Shown here piece by piece: positions 43,388-55,724 of a stretch of DNA of 64,000 nt; positions within the stretch are counted from its first letter, which is position 1, and each line of letters begins with the position of its first letter. A program made the translations under genes and the position numbers. Source of the stretch: Euphorbia lathyris (Eukaryota; Streptophyta; Magnoliopsida; Malpighiales; Euphorbiaceae); assembly GCF_963576675.1 (NCBI RefSeq), contig NC_088911.1, positions 91,913,256-91,977,255 on the forward strand, read 5' to 3'. The notes beneath the pieces are model-generated. The model did no database searches. It worked only from the letters and a program-made list of their open reading frames with translations, and was not told the origin of the DNA.

Positions 43388-46300
43388 ATGTTTGGCGCAA
43401 TTTTCTACAACCTGATGATGAATTTCACTGTGTTCCTCTGTTTTTTCTTATTGTCTATGTCAAGAGTATCCATTGCAAAAGATATTTTAATCACTGGTGA
43501 ATCCATGAAAGATGGTGAGACATTGATTTCAGCAGATGAGAGCTTTGAACTTGGATTTTTCAGCCCAAATAATTCAAGTAGTAGGTACTTAGGTATTTGG
43601 TACAAGAAACTACCAGTTAAAACAGTTGTGTGGATAGCCAACAGAGATGCTCCATTTGATAACAGATTAGGAGTTGTACAAGTCAATCACCAAGGAGTTA
43701 TTATCCTTCAGAACAGCACAAAGAGTATTGTTTGGTCATCTAATAAACCAAGAATTGTGCATAATCCAGTTGCACAACTCTTGGATTCAGGAAACTTTGT
43801 TGTCAAAGACGGTAACAATATCAACTCTGAGAATATTGTATGGCAGAGTTTTGATTTTCCGTATGATACCTTATTACCAGGCATGAAACTTGGATGGGAC
43901 CTTGATACAGGTCTAAATAGAATTCTATCATCATGGAAGACCAAAGATGATCCAAGTAAGGGTGATTATTCATGCTTCATTGATCTTCGAGGATTTCCAC
44001 AGATTTTTATCATGAAAGGAGATGCAATAGAATGTCGAATTGGGCCGTGGAATGGAATCCATTTTGCAAGGAGCCCTCAACTGAAACCAAATATGATATT
44101 TGAATATAAATTCGTGTCCAATCTGCATGAAATATACTATTCTTATGAGCTAAAAAATAGTTCAGTTGTTTCGAGGTTAATAATCAGCGAAAAAGGTATG
44201 CTAGAACGACATATTTGGATCGAGAAAACACAGAGTTGGTTGCTATTCTTTACTGTGCCAACAGATCAATGTGACACTTATGGATTATGTGGTCCATATG
44301 CTATTTGCAATATTAATAGCTATCCAGTGTGTGAATGCTTGGAAGGGTTCGTGCCAAAATCGCCAACTGAGTGGAGGGCATCAGATTGGTCAGATGGATG
44401 TGTCCGAAGGGCTCAATTGAATTGCCACAGTGGAGATGGATTTTTGAAGCATTCAAATTTACAATTACCTGATACATCTTCTTCCTAGGTTGATAAAAAG
44501 CACAAGTCTAAAGGAATGTGAGAAGTTGTGCCTAAAAAATTGTTCTTGTGTGGCATATTCAAATTCAGATGTTAGAGGATCAGGTTGTTTGCTTTGGTTT
44601 GATAATCTGATTGACATGAGGGTATTTGCGGAACCAGGTCAAGACTTGTATATAAGGATGGCTGCTTCAGAAATAGGTACTTTGCCTTTATGTTTCTCTA
44701 GGATGCTATCTTTAGCATGTAAAATAATTCATGCCATATTTTCTAACATTACTTTTGTTATTCCAGAAAAACGAAAATTAAACAAAAAGGAAAAAGTTGC
44801 AGTTATCATCGGCTGTCTTATTTTAGCAATGGGAATTCTAGCTTTGGGATTGTTCTTGCACTTACGACGGCGGAAATGTTTTCCGCAAGGTAAATAATTT
44901 CTTGGATTAGGTTCTCTACTTTTATCTATGCAATCCCTTACCAAAACATGATTTATATCATTCCAGAATTGCATCAAAAAACAGAAGGTTATGGTGATGA
45001 TGGTGTAGAGGAAGAGATTGAGTTACGTTCCTTTAGTTTAGCAACTATAAAAAGTGCTACTGATAACTTTTCCTTCCACAATAAACTAGGAGAAGGTGGT
45101 TTTGGACCAGTATACAAGGTAACAAATGAGCCTTCTGCATAAATTAAGGTATATTATTTTCTTAAATAGCTAGCTGTGGTGAAATTCTAATGAATGATTT
45201 CCAGGGTACACTCTTGGATGGACAAGAAATTGCAGTGAAAAGGCTTTCAGAAACTTCTAGACAAGGACAAAATGAATTCAGAAACGAAGTTGTAATGATT
45301 GCGAAGCTTCAACATAGAAATTTGGTTAAACTTCTCGGCTGCTGCATACAAGGAGATGAAAAACTGTTAATTTACGAGTACTTACCTAACAAAAGCTTGG
45401 ACTCCTTTATTTTTGGTCAGTCTTTGATTTTAATATGGCTAATTCCCGAATTCGTTTAGTTTGTAATTCGAATTATTGAGTGGACTAACTTTGTTTAACT
45501 ATTAATAGACGAAACAAAGAGCAAATTCTTAGACTGGGATATGCGCTTCCATATCATTAGTGGAATTGCAAAGGGCCTTCTTTATCTTCATCAAGACTCG
45601 AGGTTACGAATTATCCATAGAGATTTGAAGGGCAGCAATGTTTTACTAGACACTGACATGAAGCCAAAAATATCAGATTTCGGCCTGGCTAGAATATTCG
45701 CAAAAGATCAAACTGCAGGAAATACAAAAAGAGTGGTTGGGACATAGTAAGTGTGCTAATAATTGGTAACTTCAGTCTCCTTTTGTATCAATCTTGCACA
45801 TTTTTGGGTCATATATAGGAGTTAAAATTACTTCGATGTCTCTAACCGGATATATTCAGGACAACGAAAACTTTTCGACTCGAGTATCTCAAATTTTTTT
45901 TTTATCCACACATGCATTAGTACACAAAATCACACACAGTACGTAGGATTTACGTCAGAAAGTTATGTTGCAGAAAAGCAAAGTGGCTATCAGATTCCTT
46001 GGTTGAACTGGAAGATTTTATCTACTTGGTGAACTTTATTCTCTTTGGTTGATGTTCAGACTATGTGAGGCATTCTAGTCTACGGATAAACATTGTGTAT
46101 GATTGTAATCTCTCTTTTAAATTGCTGTCAATGGAATTAAAGAATAACTACATTTTTAGATGTGGTTTAAATTTTAAATAATTTCTAATATTTTGCAATT
46201 CGTTTTAATTGTATACTGCAGTGGCTACATGGCACCTGAGTATGCAGTGGATGGCCACTTCTCAGTTAAATCAGATGTTTTCAGTTTTGGTGTTTTAGTA

Positions 46301-46822
46301 CTAGAAATAGTTAGCGGACAGAGAAACCGAGGATTTTTCCATTCAGATCATGGTCATAACCTTCTTGGACATGTAAGTGTTCATCTCTTTCATATACAGA
46401 ATAGAATTTTCTTATATGCTTCTGATAAGACAATGCAAACACATGACATCGAGACATGTTTGTTACTTTTCATTTATGTGAATTCTGAGTTGAGAAATGA
46501 TGTTAAAATGGTGCAGGTATGGAGATTATGGATGGAAGAGAAGGAATTAGAAATAGTTGATAATTGTGTAAAAAAATCATGTTGTTCAAACGAAGTTCAA
46601 CGTTGCATACAAGTGGGACTGTTATGCGTGCAAAGATTACCGGAAGACCGGCCGGACATGTCAGCAGTGGTATTAATGTTGAGGAGTGAAGGTTTGCTGC
46701 CTCAACCTAAGCCACCAGGTTTTTATACAGAAAGAAATCCATTTGAATATGAGTCCTCCTCAAGTAAGGGACGAATATGGTCAGGGACTGAGCTAACCAC
46801 AACATCCATAGGTCCCAGGTAG
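43388..46822 (+). pseudogene. G-type lectin S-receptor-like Ser/Thr kinase, gene 1, frameshifted in exon 1
   Basis: Seven exons with GT/AG borders: 43388-44676, 44767-44889, 44967-45118, 45205-45415, 45509-45746, 46222-46372, 46517-46822. Signal peptide (about residues 1-30), B-lectin domain (WYKKLPVKTVVWIANRDAP), S-locus glycoprotein region, EGF-like Cys cluster, PAN domain, transmembrane exon 2, kinase ([42 protein letters not shown]) and S-RLK C-terminus. At 44486-44488 a TAG interrupts the DTSSS-WFD junction before the PAN domain; compared with genes 2 and 3, small indels here give a net +1 shift. Exon 1 is 1289 bases instead of the phase-consistent 1270-type length. The predicted product stops at 366 residues, a secreted lectin/S-domain fragment. 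The kinase exons are otherwise undamaged, so the lesion may be young or an assembly error. Confidence 0.85.
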
Positions 46823-49539
46823 TAGTAGTGGGAAAAAAAAAAATCTGCTGTTATGTGCCATTAAATTCAAGAAGCTAGACAATATCAATGGAGGTACTTT
46901 ATAGTTTAGAAGGCAAATGGTGAACTGCTAATTGCACAAACTTTGTTAAGTTGCTTTATATCATTGCTCTGGATTGGTGGACTAAATATTTACTGATATA
47001 AACACTTTTGGTTAAACAATCTTGTAACAATAATGCAACACATGTTTTACTAGACTCTCACGCATATTTTGGAAGATATGCATACATGATGAAAGAGTTG
47101 TTGTATGTCTCTGTTAGCTTTATCAACAGTATTGTTCTTCCTTTGGTTGAACTGATGCAGAGAATAATTTAAGGATGACAATAGCTATTGTAGAGAATTT
47201 TAATCTGCTTTAGTTCATAAACTCTTAATTTCAGCTTAATATATGTAAACATGTCTTTGTTCGTTTAGTTGATGGATTGAAATTGAATGTGGGGTGAAAC
47301 TTGAAAGAATTAAAAAGTAAGAGTTAAATAACAGAACGATGAATTGAAGAATGTAGTAGATAACTACTATTGTACTTTTTGAGAGCATAGCAGACAGTTA
47401 AAAGGCCACATAGAACTGGTTTTGATAACTTTTATGTACAGCAATTTATAGTGCATGAAGTTAGCTGCAAAAAAGTCAAATAAAACAGATTTGTAAGGGG
47501 AAGCATAGAGAAAAGTTGCAGCAATTTTCTATATAACAGTTGGATAAAAGTGTCAGATGATGCAGCAGCAGCAATAAAAATGGAGGAACATGAATAAAGC
47601 AATTTGAAATTTCTAAAGATGAGAGCAGCAATGGAGTTTCAAATTGCTATGAGAGACTGAGAATGAAAGCTAAGATCAAGAAATCAGTAATGAAATCACA
47701 GACTGTTGATTGCAATATACAAGTAAAGTAACAGATACAAAAGATTTTGCAGTGGTAAAGATCTATATAAGAAGAGTTAGATAACATAATCATGAATTGA
47801 AGCATGTAGTAAAGGTTACTATTATTACTTTTTATCCACCTTCATATACATCTAAATAGCCCAAATCAAAGTACATGGGCCAGTTGAAGAACTAGTTAGA
47901 TATACGCATTTGCATCAAATATTGGCGAATGAGGAGCTTTTGTTTCAGACATAAATAACTGTGAGTGTTTGTGTTCTTTTGCTTTAAACAACTTATTTTG
48001 GATTCTCAGCTCTTTTACTTCATATGAAATTGAAAGAATAGCTCGGAGACTTGAAATTTTGTCTTGCTGATGACTAATTGCTGCTGACATGAGGTTTATG
48101 AAACGAGTGCTTAAGCTTTCATCTGTTGTTGGTCAGTGGTTATATTATCTTGTAGGCGAAGTGAGCTTACTATTGAAAATATCAATTTGTGTATTTTGGG
48201 TCTTGTGGCAGATAGCTAATTAATATGGCCATACCTTGCTGGAAAACCAGAGTTTTAACAACTTATCCTTGACTGGAATTCTTGTGCTTCTCATATTAAG
48301 TATGCTTTTATCTATTAAATTAAGTTCCGAAGTGAAGTTTCTTTTACACTGCATGCTTATTTTAATCAGCTAAAATGCTTGATACAATGTCTAATAAATA
48401 CAAAGTTACTTTCTCAACTTGTACTGGTATACAAGTACTTGGTAGGCTGGTATAGGAATGGATTCGCGACTGAGGTATACTTTTCTTGTACCTTAAATAA
48501 TTGCTACTTAGCATTTGCCTGATGGAAAATCTAACTGGAGTAATAAATTGGATGGTTTATTTTTAATTTCAAGTAGAAATTGCAGCACAAGTTGGTAGAA
48601 TGTCTAATAAATAGAAAGTTACTTTCTCATGAAACTCCTTTTATCAAGTAACTTAGCAGTAATGTTCTTTGGAAAATGCTTAACGTGGTAAATGATCTTT
48701 TTCTTATTTCTTTCCTTATAATGTCTCTTTCTCTTAATCTGTGGTGTATCAGCTGTCTTACTAGACAGCACATACTTCTCATGATAAAGGAAGTCCCCTC
48801 TTTTATACCCAGAAATTATTTACTGTTCATGGATCCTTGAATTCAAGTTCTTGAGCCAATTATTCTTTCAACTTTTCCCTCTAACCAAGTAAGTCCCAAT
48901 TTGAAGAATAAAAAGGAATTGTCGAGCAGTTTACCAACAAACTGGTAATGGCATTTCATTGATATTTCCATTATAAATTTGGTAAAAATTGAAGACAAAA
49001 GCAAAATACATAATATTGAAAAAGAAAAAGGAAAAAAATGGCCATTGGGTGACTGCTGGAAGTGAATTTGTAGAGATAAAATCATGCTCAAATGAAATCA
49101 GTCTTTTTTTTCCTCAATGGCCAAGTGATATTTAAACCAACTGCTGTGGTTGTGTTTATTGCTGGAACTTACAACTGCTTCCCTGCTATGCTTTCTTCTC
49201 TTGGTTTCACTGCTGTGGAAGGCAATATTCTTAGGGACTATTGTGATCATTCCTCTGACATGTGATAGGGCAAAATAAATCTTAAATAATTCAGCTCTGG
49301 CCTTCTTCACTTCCATTTAAAGAACTGCATAACCCAAATAAGTTCAACTTTGCTAAAGGGAAAAAATAGAAAGCAGAACTTGGTTTGAAGAGAACTGCAT
49401 AACCCAAATAAGTTCAAGTTTGCTAAAGGCATTTAGTATTTACTTGCAATAATTCCTTACCATTTATCATCTGAAACAGAAACAATTGTATATTTCTTTG
49501 TCTGGAACAATTTTATATTCACTTAAAAACTGCATAAAG
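46823..49539. other. Intergenic region between S-RLK gene 1 and the kinase remnant
   Basis: No gene recognised. It contains a dispersed repeat (AATGTCTAATAAATA-AAAGTTACTTTCTC at about 48386 and 48599) and a tandem near-copy of ACTGCATAACCCAAATAAGTTCAA at 49323 and 49392. Minus-strand frames at 47896-48090 and 48843-49316 have no recognisable domain. Confidence 0.45.
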
Positions 49540-50045
49540 TTAGATTGATGATCTATAGGTAAGGAAACAATAGCAGTGAAGATGCTTTCTAAAATTTCAG
49601 GGCAAGGGTTGAAAGACTTAAAATATGAAGTTACATTAATTGCTAAACTACAGCATTGGAATCTCATAAAGCTTCTGCTTTGTTGCATTCATGAGGACGA
49701 GAGACTGTTAATCTACGAATCCATTCCTAACAGAAGCTTGGTCCTTTTTTAATTTTTTGGTTTGGACCTAAACCAGCTTAATTATTTTGATTTAATCAAG
49801 GTTATCTGTTAATTAGATCAAGCAAGAAGCAAATTCCTAGACTGGCACATGCATCTCCATGTTATTGATGGTGTTGTAGACTCATATAACCAGAGTATGC
49901 AAAGGATGGAGCGTTCTCAGCAAAAAATTTGATGTTTTCAGTTATGCAGGGTTGGTTTTGGAGACTGGAGAGTGAGTGGAAAGGAAGAAAGAAACTTTTC
50001 ATTTCAAGGGTTACCATGAGCTTAACCTTCTAGGCCATGTAAGCA
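49540..50045 (+). pseudogene. S-RLK kinase-exon remnant
   Basis: Decayed sequence matching exons 4-6 of the neighbouring genes: [48 protein letters not shown] (about 49555-49735), then a piece of exon 5 (ARSKFLDWHMHLHVIDG, about 49820-49870) that joins directly to exon 6-like sequence (CCAGAGTATGCAAAGGATGG to the CATGTAAGC donor at about 50040). The catalytic HRD and DFG segment is deleted. No S-domain exon lies upstream, so it is a partial duplicate or a leftover of a lost gene. Confidence 0.75.
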
Positions 50046-50084
50046 TTTATTTTAAATTTTGATATTTGAAATTACATGAAAGAT

Positions 50085-50089
<5 letters not shown>

Positions 50090-50120
<31 letters not shown>
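50090..50120. repeat. Poly(A) tract
   Basis: About 31 consecutive A bases, after the kinase remnant and before the promoter-side duplicated block of gene 2. Confidence 0.95.
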
Positions 50121-50121
<1 letters not shown>

Positions 50122-50473
50122 AAGAAAAGTTGTCGAATTTGAATGCTTATCTATAGTAGACAACTACTTGGTCAGATAAGAGTACTTGGTCAAATAATTG
50201 CAAGACAGTATGAATCATATATAAATATACTTTTCTGTCCCCAAAATGTGTTTTTCTTTACAGGGCATTTATAATATGTGAAAAATATATTTTTATAATA
50301 AAGTTAAACACACTAGTTTGAATTATAGTTTTTGAAAATCATTAAACTGGGACATAGTTTGACAAAATACGTTATCTTGTTCTTTAATCCGAGTATTTAG
50401 TCAAATACTTGCAAGACAGTATGAATTCTAGGAAATTACCATGATGTGCCCTTCACTATACTGTTCATGGTAT

Positions 50474-50502
50474 CAAGTCAACTCAAATTTTGGGTTGACT
50501 TG
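50474..50502. promoter_or_regulatory. Inverted W-box-like pair upstream of S-RLK gene 2
   Basis: CAAGTCAACTCA and TGGGTTGACTTG face each other across five bases (11 of 12 positions complementary), about 66 bases before the ATG. TTGAC(C/T) is the WRKY-binding W-box core, common in defence gene promoters. Gene 3 keeps only the second box (56092-56097, TTGACT). Function is inferred. Confidence 0.35.
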
Positions 50503-50567
50503 CCTTTCCTGCAATTTCTGTAATCATATGCTTCTGAGCTACGAAAGGAAGAGAAACTTGTACACCA

Positions 50568-53500
50568 ATGGATTATTTTGGCTTTCCCACGTTTCTATTC
50601 TTCCTCAATTTGCTGTTTATCTCCTCTAGAATCAGCTTTGCACTAGACACTATTAACCCAAACCAGCCCTTGAGAGATGGAGACACTCTAGTTTCAGCAG
50701 GCCAAAGGTATGAGCTAGGATTTTTCAGTCTCGCTGATCCAAATCGCCGATATCTGGGATTATGGTACAAGAATATATCTCCCCGGACATTTGTGTGGGT
50801 AGCCAACAGAGAAAATCCACTTTCTAATAATCTAGGAAGTCTAAACATCACTCGCCAAGGAAACCTTGTGATCGCCAACATCAGAAATGAAATATCATGG
50901 TCAACATATATACCAACAATAGCAAAGGAACCAGTTGCAAAGCTCTTGGACTCTGGAAATTTGATTGTAAGAGATGCAAATGATAGTAACGAAGAAAACA
51001 TTCTGTGGCAAAGTTTTGATCATCCAGCTGATACCTTACTGCCAGGAATGAAGTTAGGAGGCAGCTTGGGAACAGGCAGTAGCCGGTTTCTATCATCTTG
51101 GAAGAGCAAGGATGATCCTGCAGCAGGGGAATTTCATTTACAAATAGACGTCCGTGGGTATCCGCAGCTGATTCTAAACAGTGAACGTGGGATTCTAATG
51201 AGAGCAGGGTCATGGAATGGACTAAGCTTTGCTGGGGATAGGCCTAATTCAGTCTTTGAATATGAATTTGTGCTTAATGTAACCGACGTCTATTACAAGT
51301 ACGAGGTCAGGAACAGTTCAATGATTTCGAGGTTTACATTAAACCCAGACGGTGTTGCACAGCGTTCGATATGGAACGATACAAGCAGTGAGTGGATGTT
51401 ATTTTCTTCTTCACCGGCAGATGAGTGTGAAAATTATGCATTGTGTGGAGCATATGGTACTTGTGACATCAGTAGTTCTGATGTATGTTCATGCCTTGAA
51501 GGGTTCAAACCTAAGTCTCCAAGGGATTGGAATTTGAGAGATTGGTCTGCAGGATGTGTTCCGAGACAACCTATTGAATGCAATAACGATGATATCTTTA
51601 TCAAGCATGAAAGGATTAAGCTTCCAGATACATCAAGTTCTTGGTTTGACAGGAGTTTAAGTCTGGCAGAATGTGAGGGTCTGTGTGCCAAAAACTGCTC
51701 TTGCTTTGCGTATGCAAATTTAGATATTCGAGATAAAGGAAGTGGCTGCTTGCGTTGGTTCGGTAACCTCATTGATATAAGGGAATCATATGTTGATGAA
51801 CAAGACTTGTATGTACGTCTGGCTGCCCCAAAATTAGGTATTCTCCTTGATATAAGGGAATCACATGTTGATGAACAAGATTCTTACTTATCTTTTTATT
51901 TTTGGTACAGATGCATCTGTTAATCATGTCTTTTTTATTACAGAGGGATCGGGCAGTAATCTGAAAGCAGGAATAATTGCTGGATGTGTCTCATTATCCA
52001 TCATTACCATGTTATTGTTCCTTTGCATATGGAGGAGAAAGAATGTCAGAAAATATGGTAATGGTTAAATGTTATCAGCAATGCTCTTAATTATTGTAGA
52101 GAATTTCATAGCATGATTACTGGTTTATTACATTAATGATAACAAGCAAAAGTTTGTCTGTGTCCAATTCCAGTGAAGTCAAAGATAAGTTATGGAGAGA
52201 ACAATGCCAATTTTACAGACAACGAAGAAGAAATGGACTTGCCATTGTTTAAATTGCACACCATAACTGAGGCCACTAACAATTTTTCAAGCATCAACAA
52301 GCTGGGGCAAGGTGGTTTCGGACCTGTTTATAAGGTGACGAAATATGTATAATTAATCTTATTTTTGTTATGAAAATAAAAATAATCTGCCTAAGGACTA
52401 TCATTGATGGATGATATATATAGGGCACATTGATGGAGGGGCAAGAAATAGCAGTGAAACGGCTTTCCAAAAGTTCTGGCCAAGGACTGAAAGAATTTAA
52501 AACTGAAGTTATATTACTTGTTAAGCTACAGCATCGGAATCTCGTAAAGCTTCTTGGTTGTTGCATTCATAAAGATGACAAAATGTTAGTCTATGAATAC
52601 ATGCCCAACAGAAGCTTGGATTCCTTCATTTTTGGTATGAATTTCACCAGATTAAGGACATTCATGAATTCAAATTATTGTCTTCATTTTGGTCTAACTA
52701 ATACATGTAAGATATTGGTTGCAGATCAAACTAGAAGCAAAATGTTAGATTGGCCTACACGCATCCATATTATCGATGGAATTGCTCGAGGACTTGTTTA
52801 TCTTCATCAAGACTCTAGACTGAGGATCATTCACAGAGATCTAAAACTCAGCAACATCTTACTGGATAGTAACATGAATCCGAAAATTTCAGACTTTGGC
52901 ATGGCAAGAATATTTGGTGTAGATCAAACTGAGGGAAATACTAAAAGAGTGGTCGGAACATAGTACGTATATTCTTAAATTACTTAGTTGTGATTATCAT
53001 TTCCGTGCCTGAGAAGTTTATCTTGTCTATAATATTGCAGCGGCTACATGTCGCCGGAGTATGCAGTGGATGGACTTTTCTCAGTGAAATCTGATGTTTT
53101 TAGCTTTGGTGTGATGGTTTTGGAGATAGTAAGTGGAAAGAAAAACAGAGGATTTTGTCATCCAGATCACGACCGTAACCTTGTGGGGCATGTAAGTATT
53201 AATTTTTGACGCTTATAGTTGTCAAAATTATGGCATCTTAGCCTCTGAGCTTCAATCTGCTGACATTTAATACTTGCAAAACTCCTGAAGCATGATGAAC
53301 ACATCACTGAGCCTATGGTTTCCATTTGTTGCAGGCATACATGCTATGGACTAAAGGAACGCCACTGGAAATTGTAGACGAATGTTTAACAGACTCCCTC
53401 AGGCCAAGTGAAGTGGTAAGATGCATCAATATAGCTCTGTTATGCGCACAACAAAGACCAGAAGATCGACCCAACATGTCATCAGTGGTTGTAATGTTGA

Positions 53501-53640
53501 GCAGTGAGATTCGGTTGCCTGAGCCTAAACAGCCTGGATTTTTTCTGGAAAGGAATCCACCTGAGGCATCTATATCATCAAACAGCCATCAATCATTCTC
53601 TGCCAATGAAGTTAGTGTGACATTATTAAAGCCAAGGTAG
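50568..53640 (+). CDS. G-type lectin S-receptor-like Ser/Thr protein kinase, gene 2 (intact)
   Basis: Seven exons: 50568-51837, 51944-52057, 52174-52334, 52424-52634, 52725-52962, 53041-53191, 53335-53640. All have GT/AG borders and compatible phases, giving 816 residues, normal for the family. Signal peptide about 1-25, B-lectin domain ([19 protein letters not shown]), S-locus glycoprotein domain, EGF-like Cys cluster ([21 protein letters not shown]), PAN domain ([17 protein letters not shown]), transmembrane helix in exon 2 ([20 protein letters not shown]), kinase with [10 protein letters not shown], the ATP-binding Lys in [29 protein letters not shown] and SPEY, and a DUF3403-type tail. 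All catalytic residues are present. A plasma-membrane receptor kinase of the S-domain/At4g27290-like group; ligand unknown. Gene 3 is its tandem copy. Confidence 0.93.
51847..51881 (+). repeat. Copy of the exon 1 end inside intron 1 of gene 2
   Basis: TTGATATAAGGGAATCACAT..GATGAACAAGA repeats 51771-51805 of exon 1 with one change, 76 bases downstream. It keeps the reading frame open into the intron to 51923. Gene 3 lacks it. Confidence 0.9.
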
Positions 53641-53957
53641 CCTATCATTGCTTCCAAGTGAATGGGGTTGTGATTCTGAAACCTGAAATTTTCAGTACGA
53701 GTTTCACTCCCTATAATTGTGATTTGCATACTTCATTTGCTATATCTTCATTGAATATAGAAAGAAATATCATATACTTTCACAGAATTCTTCATTTGCT
53801 ATATCTCCCAGGATTAACAGGAGTGATTAGTAATATCATTTTATTTTTATTTTTTTTTGAAATTAAGAAAAGAAAGAATGTTGCCTTATATTTTAGATAC
53901 TTAGCCAATAATGAAGTGCAGTACGTAAGTTATAATCGACAATTAACTTGCGGTGCT
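53641..53957. other. 3' flank of gene 2
   Basis: The first about 80 bases (CTTCCAAGTGAATGGGGTTGTGATT) match the 3' flank of gene 3 and probably belong to the shared 3' UTR. The rest is AT-rich without features. Confidence 0.5.
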
Positions 53958-54660
53958 TAGGGCCTATACATGAGCCGAGCCTATCATGAAAGGTTCGCCG
54001 TTCGGCTCGATTTATAAATAATCCGAACTTGAGCATGATTTTGAAGCTCGATTTGTAAACTACCCGAGTTTAAGTAAGGCGAAACTCGGCTTGAAAGCTC
54101 GTGAGCAAGTTCGGTTATAATCAAACTCGATTATAATATTCATGAACAGACTCGCGAGTACGCTCGATTCGATTACTTTTTTAATAATAGTATTTCTTGG
54201 GTGATGGAGAGACAAACTTAGGATTTTGTAAAAGTTTGGGATTTTGAGACCATCGATGAATTAAAACATTTATGCTTTTTTATATATTAAACATCTAAAC
54301 TTGATTTTTTTTTCATTTGCTAAATATGATATGTTTTCATTTGCTAATAGGTGAGCTCTTTCACAACACAATAAAGGAGCAATAGACGAACTGTTCTCGC
54401 GCAGTTTGTTTATTGTTCACAAGCTTTGCTCGTGAGGTTGTTTATGAACATAATTAATGAGCTGTTCGCGAAAAACGTTCGTAAACAAAATTAAGGAGCT
54501 GCTCGCAAACAAAGATTGTAAACAAAATAAATTTGTTGTTCATGAACAGGTAATTTCCTTAACGAGCCGAGCGCGAATAGTATTTTGAGCTCAAAGCACA
54601 CCTCAAGCTCGTTAGCAGGTCAAAGCTCGGTTGGGCTCGATTAGCTTTAGTTGTGCTCTA
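53958..54660. mobile_element. Possible non-autonomous hAT-like element rich in GCTCG motifs
   Basis: It starts TAGGGCCTATACATGAGCCGAGCC and carries many GCTCG/CGAGC motifs in both orientations near both ends (53970-54190 and 54390-54650), the pattern of hAT MITEs beginning TAGGG..TGAGCCGAGC. The right terminus and target duplication are not resolved. No ORF. Confidence 0.45.
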
Positions 54661-54820
54661 TAAAATCAAAGACTAATTCCATGATGATGATAATGCAACT
54701 TTAGATCTTTTATAAATACCCATAATCTTAACACAATTACTCATATTCTACAAACACCTCACCTTACTGAAACTACGTTCATTTTTCAACACAAATTACA
54801 ATCACTGAGAAGCAGAAACA

Positions 54821-55165
54821 ATGGTCTCTGTTGTTCAAAACAAACTCTTCTTTGTGGCATTTTTGGTAGTGAGTCTATGTGCATCTCAATCTCGGTCTCG
54901 CTCACTCTGAAATAGGCCTAACATTGGACTAGTCTACGAAGACGAAGCTGAGAAGGAGAGACACTTTAATAATTTTCAACAAAATGTAGAATTCATTGAA
55001 TCCTTCAATAAGCCTTGAAGAAATAGGCCTTACAAGCTTGGCATCAATGAGTTTTCTGAATTTCAGGGTCTCTAGAAATAGATACAAAACAACATATTCC
55101 AACTCTAAATCATCATCATTTAAGTACCAAAATGCAACTGTATTTGGAGAAGTAACGGAGAAGCT
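54821..55165 (+). pseudogene. Papain-type cysteine protease 5' fragment (I29 prodomain)
   Basis: ATG at 54821 opens a signal-peptide-like start, then a prodomain recognisable by pattern across stops: VYEDEAEKERHFNNFQQNVE, FIESFNKP, RPYKLGINEFSEF, and after a shift SRNRYKTTYSNSK and SFKYQNATV. This matches the I29 inhibitor prodomain of SAG12-like papain proteases. TGA/TAG stops and a frameshift are present. The mature protease is missing: the copy ends where the inverted-repeat element begins at 55166. Confidence 0.75.
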
Positions 55166-55670
55166 GGTAAATTACATCTATGGCCCTCAACTTTGGCATT
55201 ATTCTTTTATGACCCTTGAACTTCAAAACCACACATAAAAGCCCCTGAAGTTTGGTATTTATTAACATAAATGTCTCTTAACCTTTGATAACTCTAACAA
55301 CAGTTAATCCTTCATGGTAGAACATGCAGAAATGATATTCTAAAGAACTTTAATTCTTGAATTATTTGGTCTTGAAGTCATTTAAGTGTTGATTGGTTAA
55401 GAGAGAGAAAATGATTGTTTAAGGAGAGAAAGCTCCAAAAATAAGAATTTGAAAATGATAGTTTTATAGGACATAAAATTCTAAACAACTTTACTTTTTG
55501 GACTTTTCTATTTTGAGATCCTCTTCCGTCATTTTGAGGACGTTTATTTTCATAGGGGATTTTTTTATGTTAATAAGGCCAAAGTTCATGGATTTTTATG
55601 TCTCGTTTTGAAGTTTTGTGGTCATAAAGAAATTAAAGTCAATGTTAAGGGACAATGAGTGTAATTCACC
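55166..55670. mobile_element. MITE-like inverted-repeat element
   Basis: GGTAAATTACATCTATGGCCCTCAAC at the left, and at the right the inverse of GGTGAATTACACTCATTGTCCCTTAAC; complementarity extends about 100 bp inward, including TTTGG..TTATTAACATAAA. It abuts the cysteine protease fragment. A related left arm occurs near 41692. Confidence 0.6.
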
Positions 55671-55724
55671 ATAAGTTTAGGGTTTGCTAATTTTTTAACT
55701 TTGTTCTTGTTTCTCTATAACTAC

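Noticed and set aside
43405..43944. Minus-strand frames opposite gene 1 (and the like opposite genes 2 and 3)
   Set aside because: Shadows of conserved S-domain coding sequence; the same shadow pattern recurs in each paralogue.
47896..48090. Minus-strand frame of 64 codons, charged and helical-looking
   Set aside because: No recognisable family, no splice or promoter context; length is within chance for this composition.
48843..49316. Minus-strand frames between S-RLK genes 1 and 2
   Set aside because: Short, no domain, partly covering a local tandem repeat.
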